DNA of 64,000 nucleotides from Verrucomicrobiota bacterium (GTDB lineage Bacteria; Verrucomicrobiota; Verrucomicrobiia; Verrucomicrobiales; DEV007): the NCBI GenBank assembly GCA_018970725.1, contig JAGWVU010000026.1, forward strand, positions 1 to 64,000, given 5' to 3'. The translations under genes were made by a program, and so were the position numbers. The notes beneath the pieces are model-generated. The model saw only the letters and a program-made list of their open reading frames with translations, had not been told where the DNA came from and searched no databases. This document shows, one piece after another, positions 25,435 to 35,484 of the stretch. Each line of letters opens with the position of its first letter. The first letter of the stretch is position 1.

Positions 25435-25470
25435 GCGGAACAGTGGCAGTGCAGGAAAGCCGGCGTGGCG

Positions 25471-26877
25471 TCAGGCGAGGATGCCCTTGACGATTTCCCC
25501 GTGGATATCCGTCAGGCGGTAGTCGCGGCCTTGGAAGCGGTAGGTGAGGCGGGTGTGTTCCAAGCCGAGGAGGTGCAGGGCGGTGGCGTTGAGATCATGA
25601 ACCGCCACCGGGTCCTTGATGATATTGTAGCTGAAATCGTCGGTCTCGCCATGCACATGACCTTTCCTGACGCCCGCGCCCGCCATCCACACGCTGAAGC
25701 AGCGGGGGTGATGGTCGCGTCCGTAGTTGTCCCGTGAGAGCACGCCTTGGGAATAGACGGTGCGGCCGAATTCTCCGCCCCAGATCACGAGGGTATCGTC
25801 GAGCAAGCCCCGCTCCTTCAATTCGCCGAGCAGGGCGGCGGTCGGTTGATCGGTATCGTGACACTGGCTCTTGATGCCACCGGGCAGGTTGTTGTGCTGG
25901 TCCCAGCCGCGGTGGTAGAGTTGGATGAAGCGGACCCCGCGTTCGGCGAGGCGGCGGGCGAGAATGCAGTTGGCGGCAAAGGTTCCCGGTTTCCTGGATT
26001 CGGGACCGTAGCGTTCATGGATGTGGGCCGGTTCGCGCGAGAGATCCGCCAGTTCCGGCACGGCCGCCTGCATCCGGAAGGCCATCTCGTATTGGTCGAT
26101 GCGCGCCTGGATCTCCGGGTCATGGGAATCGGCCAGTTTCAGCCGGTTCAGGGCAACCACATCGTCCAGCATGGCGCGGCGCCGGGAGGTGTTGATGCCC
26201 GGAGGGTTGGAGAGGAAGAGGACGGGATCCGCGCCGGAACTCATGCGCACCCCCTGATACTTGGAGGGCAGGAAACCGCTTCCCCACATCCGTTCATGGA
26301 GGGGCTGGGCGTTGGTGGGGCCGCTGGGGCGGGAGATGAGGGCGACAAAGGCTGGCAAATCCGAGTTTTCCGAACCGAGACCGTAGGAGACCCAGGAACC
26401 GAAGGACGGGCGTCCGCCGATCTGGTGACCCGTTTGGAGGAGGGTCATGGCGGGATCATGGTTGATGGCCTCCGTGTGCATCGAGCGGATCAGGCACAGG
26501 TCGTCGGCGAATCCGGCCGTGTGCGGAAGAAGCTCGCTGAGCCACATGCCGCTCTGGCCGCGGGGCTGGAATTTGAAGACGGACGGAGCAATGGGAAAGC
26601 GTTTTTGGCCCGCGGTCATCCCGGTGAGTCGTTGCCCGTTGCGGACCGAGTCCGGCAGATCCTGGTCGAACCGGGACTCAAGGCCGGGCTTGGGGTCAAA
26701 CAACTCGATTTGGGAAGGGGCGCCGGCTTGGGTGAGGTAGATGATGCGGCGGGCCCGGGGGGCGAAATGCGTCGTCGCGGCAGAGAGAAGACCGGGGTCC
26801 GCCAACGAGGCGAAGGCGAGGGTTTTCAGCCAGTCGCGCCGGCCGAACGGGGCGGTGGAGGGGACCGTGTTCATCAT
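25471..26877 (-). CDS. DUF1501 protein, pair 1
   Basis: 468 aa. DUF1501 belongs to the alkaline-phosphatase/sulfatase-like superfamily and is almost always paired with a DUF1549/DUF1553 protein in Planctomycetes and Verrucomicrobia; the role is unproven. An N-terminal Tat-like signal contains GRRDWLKTLAFASL. Other features: [59 protein letters not shown] and a C-terminal [18 protein letters not shown]. It is the last gene of a four-gene run, 13 bases after its DUF1549 partner, and closely resembles the DUF1501 protein at 29771-31225. Confidence 0.93.
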   Translation of the reverse strand: MMNTVPSTAPFGRRDWLKTLAFASLADPGLLSAATTHFAPRARRIIYLTQAGAPSQIELFDPKPGLESRFDQDLPDSVRNGQRLTGMTAGQKRFPIAPSVFKFQPRGQSGMWLSELLPHTAGFADDLCLIRSMHTEAINHDPAMTLLQTGHQIGGRPSFGSWVSYGLGSENSDLPAFVALISRPSGPTNAQPLHERMWGSGFLPSKYQGVRMSSGADPVLFLSNPPGINTSRRRAMLDDVVALNRLKLADSHDPEIQARIDQYEMAFRMQAAVPELADLSREPAHIHERYGPESRKPGTFAANCILARRLAERGVRFIQLYHRGWDQHNNLPGGIKSQCHDTDQPTAALLGELKERGLLDDTLVIWGGEFGRTVYSQGVLSRDNYGRDHHPRCFSVWMAGAGVRKGHVHGETDDFSYNIIKDPVAVHDLNATALHLLGLEHTRLTYRFQGRDYRLTDIHGEIVKGILA

Positions 26878-26890
26878 CTTGCTCTTGGGG

Positions 26891-29758
26891 TCACTCGCGG
26901 GAGATGGTTTCGTCGAGATTCAGCAGGGTGCTGGCGAGGAGGGTGTAGGCGGCGACTTCGGCCGGGGACGCGGGGGCAACGGTTTTCTTCTCCCCGACCG
27001 AAAGAAATTCGGTGGCGGAGGCGGGATCGCGGCCGAAGTCGGACAGAGCACGTTGCAGGGCCGCCAGCAGAACGGCCTTCTCCGCTGGTGCGGGTGGCCT
27101 CGCCAAGACGAGGCGGCAACCGTGGGCGACCCGGCTTTCGGGCGTCGCCCCGCCTTCTCCGATCATGCGCAAGGCGAGGAACCGGGCGGACTCGACATAG
27201 GTGGGATCATTCATGAGGTTGAGAGCCTGAAGCGGCGTGTTCGACCGGGTGCGGCGCATGGCGCAGACTTCGCGGAAGGGGGCATCGAACAACAACATGC
27301 CGGGGTGGGGCACGCTGCGCTTCCAATAGGTGTAAAGACTGCGGCGGTGGAGATCTTCACCGGTGCCCTGCTGGTAGGTGGCCTTGGGGTTGTCCCGTTG
27401 CGCCACGACTTGTTCGTAGAGACCGGGTGGATGATAGGGTTTGACGGCCGGACCGCCCATCTTGCCGACCAACAGACCGCTGGCAGCCAGGGCTTGGTCC
27501 CGGATCACCTCGGCGGGCAGGCGGTGCCTCGAGGCGCGGGCCAGCCAGACGTTGGCGGGATCGGCCTCCCGCGCCGCCGCATCGTCCGGGCAACGGGACG
27601 ATTGGCGGTAGGTCTCACTCATCACCAGAAGCTTCAGGAGTCCCTTCACATCCCAACCGGATTCCCGGAAGGTCACGGCCAGCCAGTCAAGCAGTTCAGG
27701 ATGGCTGGGCAAATCCCCCTGGGAGCCAAAATCCTCGCTGCTGCGGACCAAGCCAGCGCCGAAAAGCTGCTGCCAGAACCGGTTCACGGTGACGCGGGCG
27801 GTGAGAGGGTTCTCCGGGGCCACGAGCCAGCGGGCCAAACCCAACCGGTTTCCCGGGACATCCGCCGCTGGTTTCGGCAGGACGGCCGGGGTGGCCGGGG
27901 CGACCCGCTCCCCCGGTTTGTCATAGGCGCCGCGCAGCAGGACAAAGGTCGGTCGCGGGTCCTTCTGCTCCTCCATTACGAGGGTGGTGGGAATTTCCCC
28001 CTCCGCCGCAGCGATCTCCCTGCGCAAGGCGACCGCCTCGTCCGAGAGACGCCGGTATTCCGGCAATTGGGAGAGGCGGAATCCGGTCAGCAACTTCTGA
28101 TCCTGGGGCGAGCGGGAAGCCGCCGGGGTTTTGGCGACGGCCACGAGGGAGTCCGGGACCAAAAGCTCCCGCGGCGCAGTGGTGACAAAGACGCGCCACC
28201 GCGTGCTGCCGCCGGCGTTTTCGACGCCGAGGGTGAGCGTGAGTTCCCCTCCCGCGAGCTCCCCTTCGAGCTCGAACAGTGCCTGAACCGGTTTCCCCGG
28301 GCTGATCGAGAGCGGCGAGCGGGTGCGGCGATCGTTGTCGAGCAGGTTGAGGAATGCGGGCTCGAGCGCGCGCGCCCGGGCGTGGGGAATCCGCAGCTCG
28401 CTCCACTGAAAGCTGGCGGAGGCATCGGCGGTGGCGCACTCGATGCGGAGTCCGGTGAGTTTCGCGGTCGGCAGGCGAAGGGTGAGGGCAAGGTCATTGG
28501 GGCGCGTCTCCTGGGGGCCGACGACCACCGCATCGCCCTCGATCCGCGGCGGTTGATCACCCCCGGTCGCCTTGACGGGCGGGAGGATTTGCCAATCGAT
28601 CGAGGTTTGGGCGAGGCGCTGGGCCCAGGGTTCCAAGTCTTCGGACGTAAAGCGCTTCTGATGTTCCTCGACGTCCTTCAGCCGGCCGTTGAGCGAGTTG
28701 ATGCGCGCTTCGAGTTCCGGCGAGGGGAGTTTGAGGAACGGAGGCGCGTTGGTGCGGACGGGATTGCCATAGATGCCGACGCCCCGCTCCGGCACGTTGT
28801 GGAAGAAAGCCTTCATGGCGTAGAAATCCCGTTGGGTGAAGGGATCAAACTTGTGGTCGTGACAACGGCAGCAGTTGAACGTTTGGCCGAGCCAGACCGC
28901 CGCCGTCGTCTCCACCCGGTCCGCCGTGTATTCAGCCAAAAATTCCTCGGCGATGATTCCCCCCTCCTCGTTGAACATGTGGTTGCGGTGAAAGCCGGTG
29001 GCGATGCGCTGGTCGAGCGTTGCGCCCGGTAGGAGGTCGCCGGCGAGTTGTTCAATGGTGAAGCGGTCGAAGGGGAGGTTCGCGTTGAAAGCCCGCACCA
29101 CCCAGTCCCGCCAGGGCCAGAGTTCCCGGTCCCGATCCACTTGATAACCGTTGGTGTCCGCATAGCGGGCCGCGTCCAACCAGGCGACGGCCATGTGCTC
29201 GCCAAAGGCCGGCTTGGCGAGGAAGTGGTCCACCATGGCCTCGTAAGAGTCCGGAGGGGCAAAGCGTTGTTGTTCCTCCAGGGTGGGTGGCAAGCCGGTG
29301 AGGTCGAGGGCGACGCGCCGCACCAGGGTGGTCTGGTCCGCCCGTGGGGCCGGGTGCAACCCGCGGGCGGGCAACGCGGCTCGGATGAAATCGTCGATTC
29401 CCGTGGACGGCGTCGCTTTGACCGGAGGCACGAAGGACCAATGGGATTCATAGCGGGAGCCTTCCTCGATCCAACGGCGCAAGATCTGTTGTTGGGAGGC
29501 GGAGAGTGCCTTGTGGGCCTTGGGCGGAGGCATCACCTCATCCGGATCGGTGGTGAGAATCCGCCGGATGAATTCCTCCCGATCCCAATCCCCGGGCTGG
29601 TCGAGCCGCAAACCGGCCTTGCGGTTGGCCGCGTCCGGGCCGTGACAGGCGAAACAATGATCACTCAAAACCGGACGCACCTCGCGGTTGTAACCGACCG
29701 GTGCGGCGGAGAGTGTGAGGAGCGGTAGGCAAAGGATAAGGGTCAGGGCGGGTTTCAC
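26891..29758 (-). CDS. Cytochrome-c-like PSCyt1/DUF1549/DUF1553 protein, pair 1
   Basis: 955-aa exported protein: signal peptide (LILCLPLLTLSAAP), PSCyt1 heme-binding segment with CFACHGPD (about 35-42), DUF1549 (about 130-330, including a second CxxCH in CCRCHDHKFDPF), a beta-rich middle part and DUF1553 in the last 270 residues (GLARWLVAPENPLTARVTVNRFWQ, NTPLQALNLMNDPT). The start codon is GTG at 29758. Members of this family are thought to be periplasmic or surface redox or glycan-related proteins, but no activity is established. Paired with the DUF1501 gene that follows. Confidence 0.92.
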   Translation of the reverse strand: MKPALTLILCLPLLTLSAAPVGYNREVRPVLSDHCFACHGPDAANRKAGLRLDQPGDWDREEFIRRILTTDPDEVMPPPKAHKALSASQQQILRRWIEEGSRYESHWSFVPPVKATPSTGIDDFIRAALPARGLHPAPRADQTTLVRRVALDLTGLPPTLEEQQRFAPPDSYEAMVDHFLAKPAFGEHMAVAWLDAARYADTNGYQVDRDRELWPWRDWVVRAFNANLPFDRFTIEQLAGDLLPGATLDQRIATGFHRNHMFNEEGGIIAEEFLAEYTADRVETTAAVWLGQTFNCCRCHDHKFDPFTQRDFYAMKAFFHNVPERGVGIYGNPVRTNAPPFLKLPSPELEARINSLNGRLKDVEEHQKRFTSEDLEPWAQRLAQTSIDWQILPPVKATGGDQPPRIEGDAVVVGPQETRPNDLALTLRLPTAKLTGLRIECATADASASFQWSELRIPHARARALEPAFLNLLDNDRRTRSPLSISPGKPVQALFELEGELAGGELTLTLGVENAGGSTRWRVFVTTAPRELLVPDSLVAVAKTPAASRSPQDQKLLTGFRLSQLPEYRRLSDEAVALRREIAAAEGEIPTTLVMEEQKDPRPTFVLLRGAYDKPGERVAPATPAVLPKPAADVPGNRLGLARWLVAPENPLTARVTVNRFWQQLFGAGLVRSSEDFGSQGDLPSHPELLDWLAVTFRESGWDVKGLLKLLVMSETYRQSSRCPDDAAAREADPANVWLARASRHRLPAEVIRDQALAASGLLVGKMGGPAVKPYHPPGLYEQVVAQRDNPKATYQQGTGEDLHRRSLYTYWKRSVPHPGMLLFDAPFREVCAMRRTRSNTPLQALNLMNDPTYVESARFLALRMIGEGGATPESRVAHGCRLVLARPPAPAEKAVLLAALQRALSDFGRDPASATEFLSVGEKKTVAPASPAEVAAYTLLASTLLNLDETISRE

Positions 29759-29770
29759 GGAATGGGGGGC

Positions 29771-31225
29771 TCAAGCGAGGATTTTTCCGACCCGTTCGCC
29801 ATGGATATCGGTGAGGCGGTAGTCACGACCTTGGAACCGATAGGTGAGCTTCTTGTGATCGACGCCGAGAAGATGGAGAATGGTGGCGTTGAGGTCGTGG
29901 ACGTGGACCGGATCGCTCACGATGTTGTAGCCGTAGTCGTCGGTCTCGCCAAGGGTGAATCCCTTCCTGACCCCGGCCCCGGCGAGGAAAACGGTGAAGC
30001 AGCGAGGGTGATGATCCCGGCCGTAGTTGGTCTCGGTCAGGGCGCCTTGGGAGTAAATGGTGCGCCCGAATTCACCGCCCCAAACGATGAGTGTGTCTTC
30101 GAGGAGACCGCGTTGTTTGAGATCGAGGATCAGGGCGGCGGTGGCTTGGTCGGTGTCCTTGCATTGGCCCTTGAGGGCGGTGGGGAGACCACCGTGGTGA
30201 TCCCAGCCCATGTGGAAGAGTTGGATGCAACGGACATCCCGCTCCGCAAGACGGCGGGCGAGGAGGCAGTTGGCGGCGTAGCTCCCGGGGCGCTTCACGT
30301 CCGGACCGTAGAGGTCGAGGATATGCGCGGGTTCCTTGGAGACATCGATCAGGTCCGGAACGCTCGCCTGCATCCGGAAAGCCATCTCGTATTGGGCGAT
30401 CCGTGAGTCGATCTCCGGGTCGGCATAGGTCTCGTGATCCCTCCGGTTGAGGGCGGCCAGTTCATCGAGCATGGACCTCCGGACCCCGCGATTCATCCCC
30501 GCCGGATCGGAGAGATAGAGGACGGGATCACCGGAATTGCGGAACTTCACGCCCTGATGCTGGGTCGGGATGAAGCCGGCGGACCAGAGGCGGTCGTAAA
30601 GCGGCTGGTCGTTGGGGCGACCGGAGCCGAACGAGGTGAGAACCACGTAGGCCGGGAGGTTGCGGTTTTGAGTTCCCAGCCCATAACTGAGCCAGGACCC
30701 GATGCTCGGCCGACCAGCGAGCTGGTGCCCGGTTTGGCAGAAGGTGATGGCGGGGTCATGGTTGATCGCCTCCGTGTGCATGCTCCGGATGAAGCACAGC
30801 TCATCCGCGATTTTGGCAAGGTTCGGCAGCACCTCGCTCATCCAGGCTCCGCTCTGGCCGTGCCGGGCGAACTTGAAAAGGCTGGGCGCGATCGGGAAAT
30901 TCTTCTGACCGGAGGTCATCGTGGTCAACCGCTGGCCCTTGCGGATCGACTCCGGCAGATCCTTGCCCCGCTCTTTCTCCATCCGGGGTTTGGGATCAAA
31001 GAGATCCATCTGGGACGGGGCCCCGGATTGAAACAGGTAGATGATCCGCTTGGCCTTGGCCGGGTGGTGGGGAAAGCCAGGCAATCCCGGAGAGGCCTCC
31101 TCCGCCCGGGCCAGGGAGGCGAGGGCGGTGGCTCCGAGGACGCTCCCGCCCCGACGGAGAAACAAGCGGCGATTGAGAAAATCCTGGATGGCGGAGGGCT
31201 CCGGGGATTCGGTGATTCGGTTCAT
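29771..31225 (-). CDS. DUF1501 protein, pair 2
   Basis: 484 aa, close paralogue of the pair 1 protein: an arginine-containing N-terminal signal ([21 protein letters not shown], given in pieces NRRLFLRRG and [10 protein letters not shown]), then [47 protein letters not shown]-type segment (here [15 protein letters not shown]), [15 protein letters not shown] and the same C-terminal [18 protein letters not shown]. Twelve bases separate it from each neighbouring DUF1549 gene, so all four genes form one operon. Confidence 0.93.
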   Translation of the reverse strand: MNRITESPEPSAIQDFLNRRLFLRRGGSVLGATALASLARAEEASPGLPGFPHHPAKAKRIIYLFQSGAPSQMDLFDPKPRMEKERGKDLPESIRKGQRLTTMTSGQKNFPIAPSLFKFARHGQSGAWMSEVLPNLAKIADELCFIRSMHTEAINHDPAITFCQTGHQLAGRPSIGSWLSYGLGTQNRNLPAYVVLTSFGSGRPNDQPLYDRLWSAGFIPTQHQGVKFRNSGDPVLYLSDPAGMNRGVRRSMLDELAALNRRDHETYADPEIDSRIAQYEMAFRMQASVPDLIDVSKEPAHILDLYGPDVKRPGSYAANCLLARRLAERDVRCIQLFHMGWDHHGGLPTALKGQCKDTDQATAALILDLKQRGLLEDTLIVWGGEFGRTIYSQGALTETNYGRDHHPRCFTVFLAGAGVRKGFTLGETDDYGYNIVSDPVHVHDLNATILHLLGVDHKKLTYRFQGRDYRLTDIHGERVGKILA

Positions 31226-31237
31226 GCGGGCAGGCGA

Positions 31238-34200
31238 TCAGTCGCGGGTGATGACCCGGTCGAGGTTGAGGAGAACGTTCGCCGTCACGGTGTAAGCGGC
31301 AAGTTCCTCCGGCGGCAGCGCCGGATCAGGTTTGGAGGATCCATGGGCCACCAACTCCCGGGCCGCACCGGGGTTGGCGCGGTAATGGGCGAGCCTGGCC
31401 TCGAGCCCTTGCCGGAGGATCGTGAGCACGGCCGGATCCGGACGGCGTCCGGAGGCCAGACGATACCCGGTGGCGAGGCGGTCCCCGGCGCTGGAGCCTC
31501 CCTCCCGCAGCATTCGTTCCGCCAAAGCCCGGGCCGCCTCGACGAAAGTGACTTCGTTGAGCAGGGCGAGGGCTTGGAGAGGGGTGTTGGTCCGCGAGCG
31601 CCTCGGCGTGCAAACTTCGCGGGCCGGGGCATCGAAGAGCAGCATCGTGGGAGGCGCGGCGGTCCGCTTCCAAACCGTGTAAAGCGTGCGCCGGTAGAGA
31701 TCCGCCCCGGACCCGGCCTTGTAGTTCCGGAGGTCCCCGTAACGGGACGTTTCGTCCCAGACGCCCTCGGGCATGTAGGGCCGTACGCTGGGACCACCCG
31801 TCACCGGTGCCAACAATCCACTGATGGCCAGAGCCTGGTCACGAAGCAGTTCCCCCCGGAGCCGGAACCGCGGGCCGCGCGCCAGAAGGCGGTTTTCCGG
31901 ATCGCGCCGGTGCAGTTCGGGCGTGCCGGTGGAAGCCTGCCGGTAGGCGCGGCTCATGAGGAGGAACTTGAGCATCGCCTTCATGTCCCAGGCGGAGGCT
32001 GGTTTCCCGCCGACCGCGGGCAGAACGGTGGGTGAGGTGAACTCGACGGCCAGCCAGTCCAACAGTTCCGGGTGCATCGGCCATTCGGCTTGGGAACCGA
32101 AGTTTTCCGAGGTCTTGACGATCCCGGTACCAAAGAGCCGCTCCCAAACCCGGTTGACCCAGACACGGGCGGTCAGCGGGTGCTCACCGGAGACCATCCA
32201 ACGGGCCAGACCGAGCCGGTTGAGGGGCGCCCCGGCAGGCAAAGGAGGCAGGATCGCGGGCAGGGCCCGAACCACCGCCGGCCCCGGCCGGTCATATTCG
32301 CCACGGCCCAGCACAAAGGCCGGGCGCGGCGCGGACAGTTCCTGCATCACCATGGTGGACGGGAGGCTGGACTCCAAGCCGGCCCGGGCCGTGCGTAAGG
32401 AATCCAACGCGGCTTGGGCGCGGCGCACCGGATGGTCCGCGGAAGCGCGGAAGTGCTTTTCCAGCGCCTGCCGGTCCGCGGGGGACAAACTTTCCGGGGC
32501 GGCGGTGAGAAGCTGGACGACGGCAGGAGGAAGGCCCGGTCCGCCGTCGAGGGAAACCTGCCCGGCCGGTTGTCCGGTGATGGAGAGACGGAAGCGTCCG
32601 ATGTTGTGATCCCCGAAGCCGGACGCATGGCGGAGCCGGACGGTCAACCGGTCCCCCGGCTGGATGGGCACGTTGGCTGCGGGAAGGAACATGGCCCGGC
32701 GCGGGAGACGCTTGTCCGCTGCGTTGCCTTCGATGGCCCAACCCCGGCCCTTGGCGGAGGGATCGATGACCGAGGCCACCGGCCAGCCTGCCTGTTCAAA
32801 GGAGGCAGAAGCCTTGGTCAGGGGGATCGGCGTCGCTCCCGCCTCGCCCCGGGCGGCCGGATGAAGGGCGACCTCTACCCCGGTCAGCACGAAATTGCCA
32901 TTGACTGCGCGCCCCAGGCTTTGATTGGGTAGGGAAGGGTCCGGAAAGACCTCGAGGAGCAGGCCCCCGAAGGAATTCCCGGTCAGGGGAGCGACGACTT
33001 CGTAGGTGTCGTTGGGAGCATTGCGTCCGCCCGCCAGCCAGGAGCCATCCGGTTGCCGGGTCAGCGATGCGCCCCCCGAGCTTCTCGCGGTCCCGTCGGT
33101 CAACGGAGCCCAAGCGGACGGACCGGCCTTTGCCGAAGCGAGATCTGTCCGGGTGGAGGAGAGCCATCCGCTGAAGGCCGCGGGCATTTCGTCCCCGGCC
33201 TTGGCGAGTTTGGCCGTTGCTTCGGCGATGGCCGCGTCCAGTTCGGCGAGCCGGGCGACCTGGGCCTCCGAGGGGACGCGCATCAAGGGAGGGGTATTGA
33301 CCTCCTGCTTGCCCTCCGGACCGAGGACTCCGCTCTCCTGCACGGAATTGAAGAAGGCGAACAACTGGTAAAACTCCTTCTGGCTGATCGGATCATACTT
33401 GTGATCATGGCAACGGGCACAGTTCAGCGTCAGGGCCATCCAGGTCATCCCGGTGGTTTCCACGCGATCGATCACGGTCTCGACAAACCACTCCGCCTCG
33501 ATCCGCCCGCCCTCGCCGTTGAGCCGGTGGTTGCGGTTGAATCCGGTGGCGATCACCTGATCGCGCCCGGGGCTCGGAAGAAGATCGCCCGCCAGTTGTT
33601 CGATCGTGAACTGGTCGAAAGGCAGGTTCCGGTTGTAAGCGTGGATCAACCAATCGCGCCACAACCACATCTGACGGCTGCTGTCGGTCTGGAATCCGTT
33701 GCTGTCCGCGTAACGGGCGAGGTCGAGCCATTCCATGGCCATTCGTTCCCCGAAGTGGGGGGAGGCCAACAGCCGGTCCACCACCCGCTCGTAGGCTCCC
33801 TGCTCCGTATCCCTTTCGTAGGCGTCCTGCTCGGCCAAGGTCGGAGGCAGACCAGTCAGGTCCAGGGAAACGCGCCGGAGCAAGGTGGCCCGGTCCGCTT
33901 CCGGTTGCATCCCGAGCCCTTCCTGACCCAGCCGCTGGAGCAGAAAGGCATCGACCGGATGGTCGTCCGGGCTCGAACGGGGAACGGCGGGACGCACCGC
34001 CGGCAGGAAGGCCCAATGGCCCTGATATTCCGCGCCCTGCTCGATCCAAAGTTGCAACTTGCGCTTCTGCTCTGCGGAGAGGGTCTTGCCGCTCTCCGGG
34101 GGCGGCATGGCGTCGCTGTCCGAGGGGGCGAGCCGGACCCGCTCCATGACTTCGCTTCGACCGGGATGGCCGGGAGCGATCGGGATGGCACCGGATTTGG

Positions 34201-34402
34201 CCGGCTGAAGCGCCGCCGCGGCCAGATCCAACCGAAGACCCGCCTTGCGATTTTTCTCGTCCGGCCCGTGGCACTGGAAACAGGCGTCCGAAAGGATAGG
34301 CCGGATATCCCGGTTGAACAACAGCATCTCCGCGCCGGAGACCCAGGCGGGGAGGGCGATCAGGGAGGCGAGGACTGGACCGGGAAGCAGCGGGCGGGGC
34401 AT
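31238..34402 (-). CDS. Cytochrome-c-like PSCyt1/DUF1549/DUF1553 protein, pair 2
   Basis: 1054 aa, first gene of the four-gene run. Signal peptide (VLASLIALPAWVSGAE), PSCyt1 motif CFQCHGPDEKNRKAGLRLD (about 37-55), DUF1549 with FGERMAMEWLDLARYADSNG and CARCHDHKYDPI, a long lectin-like middle region (about 420-700) and DUF1553 with GLARWMVSGEHPLTARVWVN and NTPLQALALLNEVTF. It is about 100 residues longer than its pair 1 homologue, mainly in the middle. The 101-base gap from its start to the TPR gene at 34504 shows no clear promoter. Confidence 0.92.
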   Translation of the reverse strand: MPRPLLPGPVLASLIALPAWVSGAEMLLFNRDIRPILSDACFQCHGPDEKNRKAGLRLDLAAAALQPAKSGAIPIAPGHPGRSEVMERVRLAPSDSDAMPPPESGKTLSAEQKRKLQLWIEQGAEYQGHWAFLPAVRPAVPRSSPDDHPVDAFLLQRLGQEGLGMQPEADRATLLRRVSLDLTGLPPTLAEQDAYERDTEQGAYERVVDRLLASPHFGERMAMEWLDLARYADSNGFQTDSSRQMWLWRDWLIHAYNRNLPFDQFTIEQLAGDLLPSPGRDQVIATGFNRNHRLNGEGGRIEAEWFVETVIDRVETTGMTWMALTLNCARCHDHKYDPISQKEFYQLFAFFNSVQESGVLGPEGKQEVNTPPLMRVPSEAQVARLAELDAAIAEATAKLAKAGDEMPAAFSGWLSSTRTDLASAKAGPSAWAPLTDGTARSSGGASLTRQPDGSWLAGGRNAPNDTYEVVAPLTGNSFGGLLLEVFPDPSLPNQSLGRAVNGNFVLTGVEVALHPAARGEAGATPIPLTKASASFEQAGWPVASVIDPSAKGRGWAIEGNAADKRLPRRAMFLPAANVPIQPGDRLTVRLRHASGFGDHNIGRFRLSITGQPAGQVSLDGGPGLPPAVVQLLTAAPESLSPADRQALEKHFRASADHPVRRAQAALDSLRTARAGLESSLPSTMVMQELSAPRPAFVLGRGEYDRPGPAVVRALPAILPPLPAGAPLNRLGLARWMVSGEHPLTARVWVNRVWERLFGTGIVKTSENFGSQAEWPMHPELLDWLAVEFTSPTVLPAVGGKPASAWDMKAMLKFLLMSRAYRQASTGTPELHRRDPENRLLARGPRFRLRGELLRDQALAISGLLAPVTGGPSVRPYMPEGVWDETSRYGDLRNYKAGSGADLYRRTLYTVWKRTAAPPTMLLFDAPAREVCTPRRSRTNTPLQALALLNEVTFVEAARALAERMLREGGSSAGDRLATGYRLASGRRPDPAVLTILRQGLEARLAHYRANPGAARELVAHGSSKPDPALPPEELAAYTVTANVLLNLDRVITRD

Positions 34403-34503
34403 CAGGGAAAACGCTGCAGATTCTCACGGGAGAACGGCTACCATTCTTTCAACCGGGCAATGAGGCCGGGACTGCCCGCGGCAAACTGAAATCCCCCGCC
34501 GGG

Positions 34504-35073
34504 TCAGCGGCGCAAACGGCCGGAGTCCCGCCAAGCCGCGAGATCCTCGTCGTATTCAGCCATCCGGCGGTAGGAAGCGTCCAAGCGGAACGCCTTCTGG
34601 AGTGCGGCCCCGGCCCGGCCGACCCGTCCGAGGCAACTCTCGTAACAAGCGAGATTGTACCACCAGATGGCCGAGGTATCGCCAAACTCGGCCCCGTGAC
34701 GGAGGAAGGTGTAGGCGGCTTCCACCGATTCCGCATGCCGGATCGCGAAGGCTCCCATCACGTAGAATTCGGGCGCGGGAGGACGGGCGGCCAGATTGTC
34801 CCTGGCCAAGGCGGCGGCCTCCGTCCAGTGGGCCAGTCCCTGGAGGATCGAAAGGCGTAAGACGTTGATGTCGCGATGGTTCCGCAGGTGATCGGGCAGA
34901 TGGTCGAGGCAGGCCATCGCTTCGTCGTGCAAACCGAGGAAATGATAGGCTCCGGCCCGCTCCACCTGTTCCGAGGGACTGATCCGCGACGTGGCGGCCG
35001 AACAGATGCCCCCCTGCTGGACGACCGACGAATCGCCGGACTCGGGATATCCTGTGGAGACGATGCGGCTCAT
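34504..35073 (-). CDS. TPR-like protein
   Basis: 189-aa helical-repeat protein (AGAYHFLGLHDEAMACL, INVLRLSILQGLAHWTEAA, AYTFLRHGAEFGDT, WWYNLACYESCLGRVGRA). Start ATG at 35073, which overlaps the stop of the 74-aa gene as ATGA. The C-terminal half resembles the TPR protein at 16269-16751 (YNLACYESCLG against YNLSCYSVYLG). Probably a protein-interaction module of unknown partner. Confidence 0.72.
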   Translation of the reverse strand: MSRIVSTGYPESGDSSVVQQGGICSAATSRISPSEQVERAGAYHFLGLHDEAMACLDHLPDHLRNHRDINVLRLSILQGLAHWTEAAALARDNLAARPPAPEFYVMGAFAIRHAESVEAAYTFLRHGAEFGDTSAIWWYNLACYESCLGRVGRAGAALQKAFRLDASYRRMAEYDEDLAAWRDSGRLRR

Positions 35074-35294
35074 GAGGAGGAGACTCGGAATTGCAACCAT
35101 TCGGTGACAGCCTCGTGTTCCCACCCATCCGGATTCAACTCGGCGGCGGCGATGTCCCGGAGCAGGAGCGTTACCAGATCAGTGAGGTTTGGGACCCCGA
35201 GATCCCCCGCGATGCGCTGGAGGGCGGCGGTTTCATCCCCGGTCAAACCAAAGGCGGAATCGGGAGGCGGATCGGACACCACTGAAGAGAACAT
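35070..35294 (-). CDS. Small hypothetical protein coupled to the TPR gene
   Basis: 74-aa soluble protein, no family recognised. It contains a helix-rich centre (LTGDETAALQRIAGDLG, NLTDLVTLLLRDIAAAEL) and ends WLQFRVSSS. The ATG at 35294 and four-base overlap with the TPR gene suggest translation as a pair. No cysteine or metal motif. Upstream, 35295-35484 is a 190-base gap with a 12-base tandem repeat and likely promoter sequence for the plus-strand gene. Confidence 0.55.
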   Translation of the reverse strand: MFSSVVSDPPPDSAFGLTGDETAALQRIAGDLGVPNLTDLVTLLLRDIAAAELNPDGWEHEAVTEWLQFRVSSS

Positions 35295-35404
35295 CGGAGC
35301 AACGGGCTAGCGGTGAAATATCAACAAGTCTTAAATACTAAGGCCTGCGGTAAATTCAAGCGCCACGTTGCAGGAATTTTTCGGCCCGGGAAGAATCCTG
35401 CTCT

Positions 35405-35428
35405 GCGGAAGGGCCCGCGGAAGGGCCC
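35405..35428 (+). repeat. 12-base tandem repeat, two copies
   Basis: GCGGAAGGGCCC occurs twice in direct tandem at 35405-35416 and 35417-35428 within the intergenic region. Each copy contains GGGCCC. Probably a local duplication; no function is implied. Confidence 0.7.
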
Positions 35429-35484
35429 GGTTTGTCCGCTTTTGACTTGGATTGTCACGTCGGACGCATTAGGATCGTCCGATT

